Source: Scenedesmus sp. ARA3
Lineage: Eukaryota > Chlorophyta > Chlorophyceae > Sphaeropleales > Scenedesmaceae
Direction: 5' to 3'
DNA length: 41,333 nt
Assembly (NCBI GenBank): GCA_004335835.1
Contig: RWJK01001833.1
Span: 1 to 41,333 of the forward strand
Part shown: positions 40,182 through 41,333 of the stretch, in pieces
Layout of the letters: each line of letters begins with the position of its first letter
Position numbering within the stretch: the stretch's first letter is position 1
Translations under genes and position numbers: made by a program
The notes under the pieces: generated by a model
Seen by the model: the letters and a program-made list of their open reading frames with translations, nothing else
The model's database searches: none
Told to the model about the DNA's origin: nothing

Positions 40182-41333
40182 GCTGGGCTGGTGGCTGCGG
40201 AGTGTAGTTAGCAGCAGCTGTTTTGACGTCAGCAGCACAGAAGCTGTGTTGACTGCAGTAACAGGGGCAGCAGCAATCACATGTAGTGGCAGCTGCTTGG
40301 TGTTCACATGGGCAGCTGGCGGCGGGCAGCTGCTTGGACCATGGTCAATGTTGTCGCAGCTGGAAGCGAAGCGTTACGTGTCTTCCAGAAAGCTGGTCGA
40401 TATGGCACCAGGGCTTGTCATGATCTGGTGATGCATCAAGAGCAGCAGCATGGCAGAGTCCTGCTGCCGCAGCTGCTGCAGCGCAGTGGTTGCTGACAAT
40501 CCCTTTGCTCCCGCTGCATGTGTCGCATGTGACGCTGCTTCTGCAGCCCGAGCTGTTGCTGTTTTGGCAGCTATCTCTGCTGTGGCACTCATGTGCGTGG
40601 TCAAATGCAGTGTCACTGACTTGGCCGGGATGGTGTGGGCAGATTTAATCCACTGGGTTACACCAGCCGCAGCAGAACATTTGGCAGTGCTGTGAGCATT
40701 GCAGCTGTGTGTGGCTGCCTTCCGGCCTTTTTTTGACGCCACAGGCATTGTTCAAAGGTGTGTATTGTGTTCTACGGTGCTCACTCTCTTTTCTGGTCTC
40801 AGACCTTGTGTTCAACCTGTTGTGGAGGGTGCCCGGACCCACATGTAACTATCCTCTTTCTCAATTGCATGGGTCGGCGCCTTGCTTGCTGTGTGTGCAT
40901 GGCAGAGTATCAATGCTGCCAAGTGCTGCAGTGGCATGTGCCAGCTGCGTGGAGGGCCCACGTGTAACCATCCTGTTCTCTGAATGCTGCGTTCAACTGC
41001 TGTAGTGTCATGAGACTGGCCGAGGGTACATTAGTCGGCCAGCCTGACCCTGACGGCACCAGATGCATGAATGAATGGTTGAGCTGCGCATGGGGTTTTT
41101 TCACACTTAACACCAGCCTAAGTCAAGGAAGGGGACATGTGTGGTGATGAGGATACCTCATGCGCCTCCACGCCTCCTACCATCAGATGCATGATTGCAG
41201 GTCCGTACAGCTTTGCCTGCTGTGGGCTCATGTTCGGACACCTCTCTGATCCTGGTGCTGTGCAGTATCCATCAGGCACCAGTAGCATGCGTGGTTGGAC
41301 AAATGGTGATTACCATGCTTCTAAGCTTCCACC
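40182..41333. other. Right-hand end, no recognisable gene
   Basis: About 1.15 kb downstream of the methyltransferase. A plus-strand frame at 40450-40695 (81 residues, Cys/Ala-rich) and an opposite frame have no family signal. TGTAA motifs occur near 40845 and 40963, inside short similar segments (cccacatgtaactatcc and cccacgtgtaaccatcc); either could end a long methyltransferase 3' UTR. Confidence 0.4.

Noticed and set aside
40374..40748. Overlapping Ala/Thr-rich ORFs on both strands
   Set aside because: No recognisable domain, no supporting splice or conservation evidence; likely 3' UTR or intergenic.

Overview
The window is nuclear DNA of a green alga, most likely a chlorophycean; a Sphaeropleales/Scenedesmus-like species is an inference, not proven. 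The evidence is GC-rich DNA full of CAG/CTG and GCG repeats, Ala/Gln-rich proteins, many short exons with GT-AG introns (typically CTGCAG acceptors and GTGAG donors), a plant-type bifunctional riboflavin kinase/FMN phosphatase, a LIP1-like GTPase, plastid-type targeting peptides and an axonemal-type CH-domain protein. Gene models below were built by hand by joining exons so that phase and family alignment both hold.

Layout. 1-1942 (minus): N-terminal part of a low-complexity AT-hook protein running off the left edge. 4374-6089 (minus): LIP1/RABL3-type small GTPase, 4 exons. 6909-8632 (minus): leucine-rich-repeat protein with an apparent frameshift. 9446-17131 (minus): 13-exon ADA2 (SAGA adaptor; ZZ, SANT, SWIRM), containing a 113-base assembly gap. 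17686-19172 (plus): SPATA4/SPEF1-like CH-domain protein, divergent from ADA2. 19939-21548 (minus): unrecognised two-exon gene. 22168-23018 (plus): unrecognised two-exon gene, divergent from it. 23696-24049: a 354-bp hAT-type MITE with an 8-bp target duplication. 24450-29715 (minus): 10-exon riboflavin kinase/FMN phosphatase. 30127-34928 (plus): 10-exon plastid-type NTF2/SnoaL-like membrane protein. 35991-39888 (plus): 7-exon SAM-dependent methyltransferase with a twin-arginine-like N-terminus. The last 1.2 kb has no recognisable gene.

The outstanding signal is structural. In four of the multi-exon genes (ADA2, riboflavin kinase, SnoaL-like, methyltransferase) the introns and 3' flanks carry more than fifty partial copies of the neighbouring exon ends. 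Copies of an exon's 5' part, usually with its CTGCAG acceptor, always lie upstream of the true exon; copies of its 3' part, usually with the GTGAG/GTGGG donor, always lie downstream. The copies keep exon-like sequence, while the spacers between them are in most arrays unrelated, and in a few still recognisable as tandem repeats (110, 222 and 257 bp periods). These 'exon-boundary echo arrays' explain many apparent ORFs in the window and are the strongest candidate here for a poorly described genome process.

The genes do not form one pathway. Several are arranged head to head with short shared promoters (ADA2/SPATA4-like; 19939/22168; riboflavin kinase/SnoaL-like).
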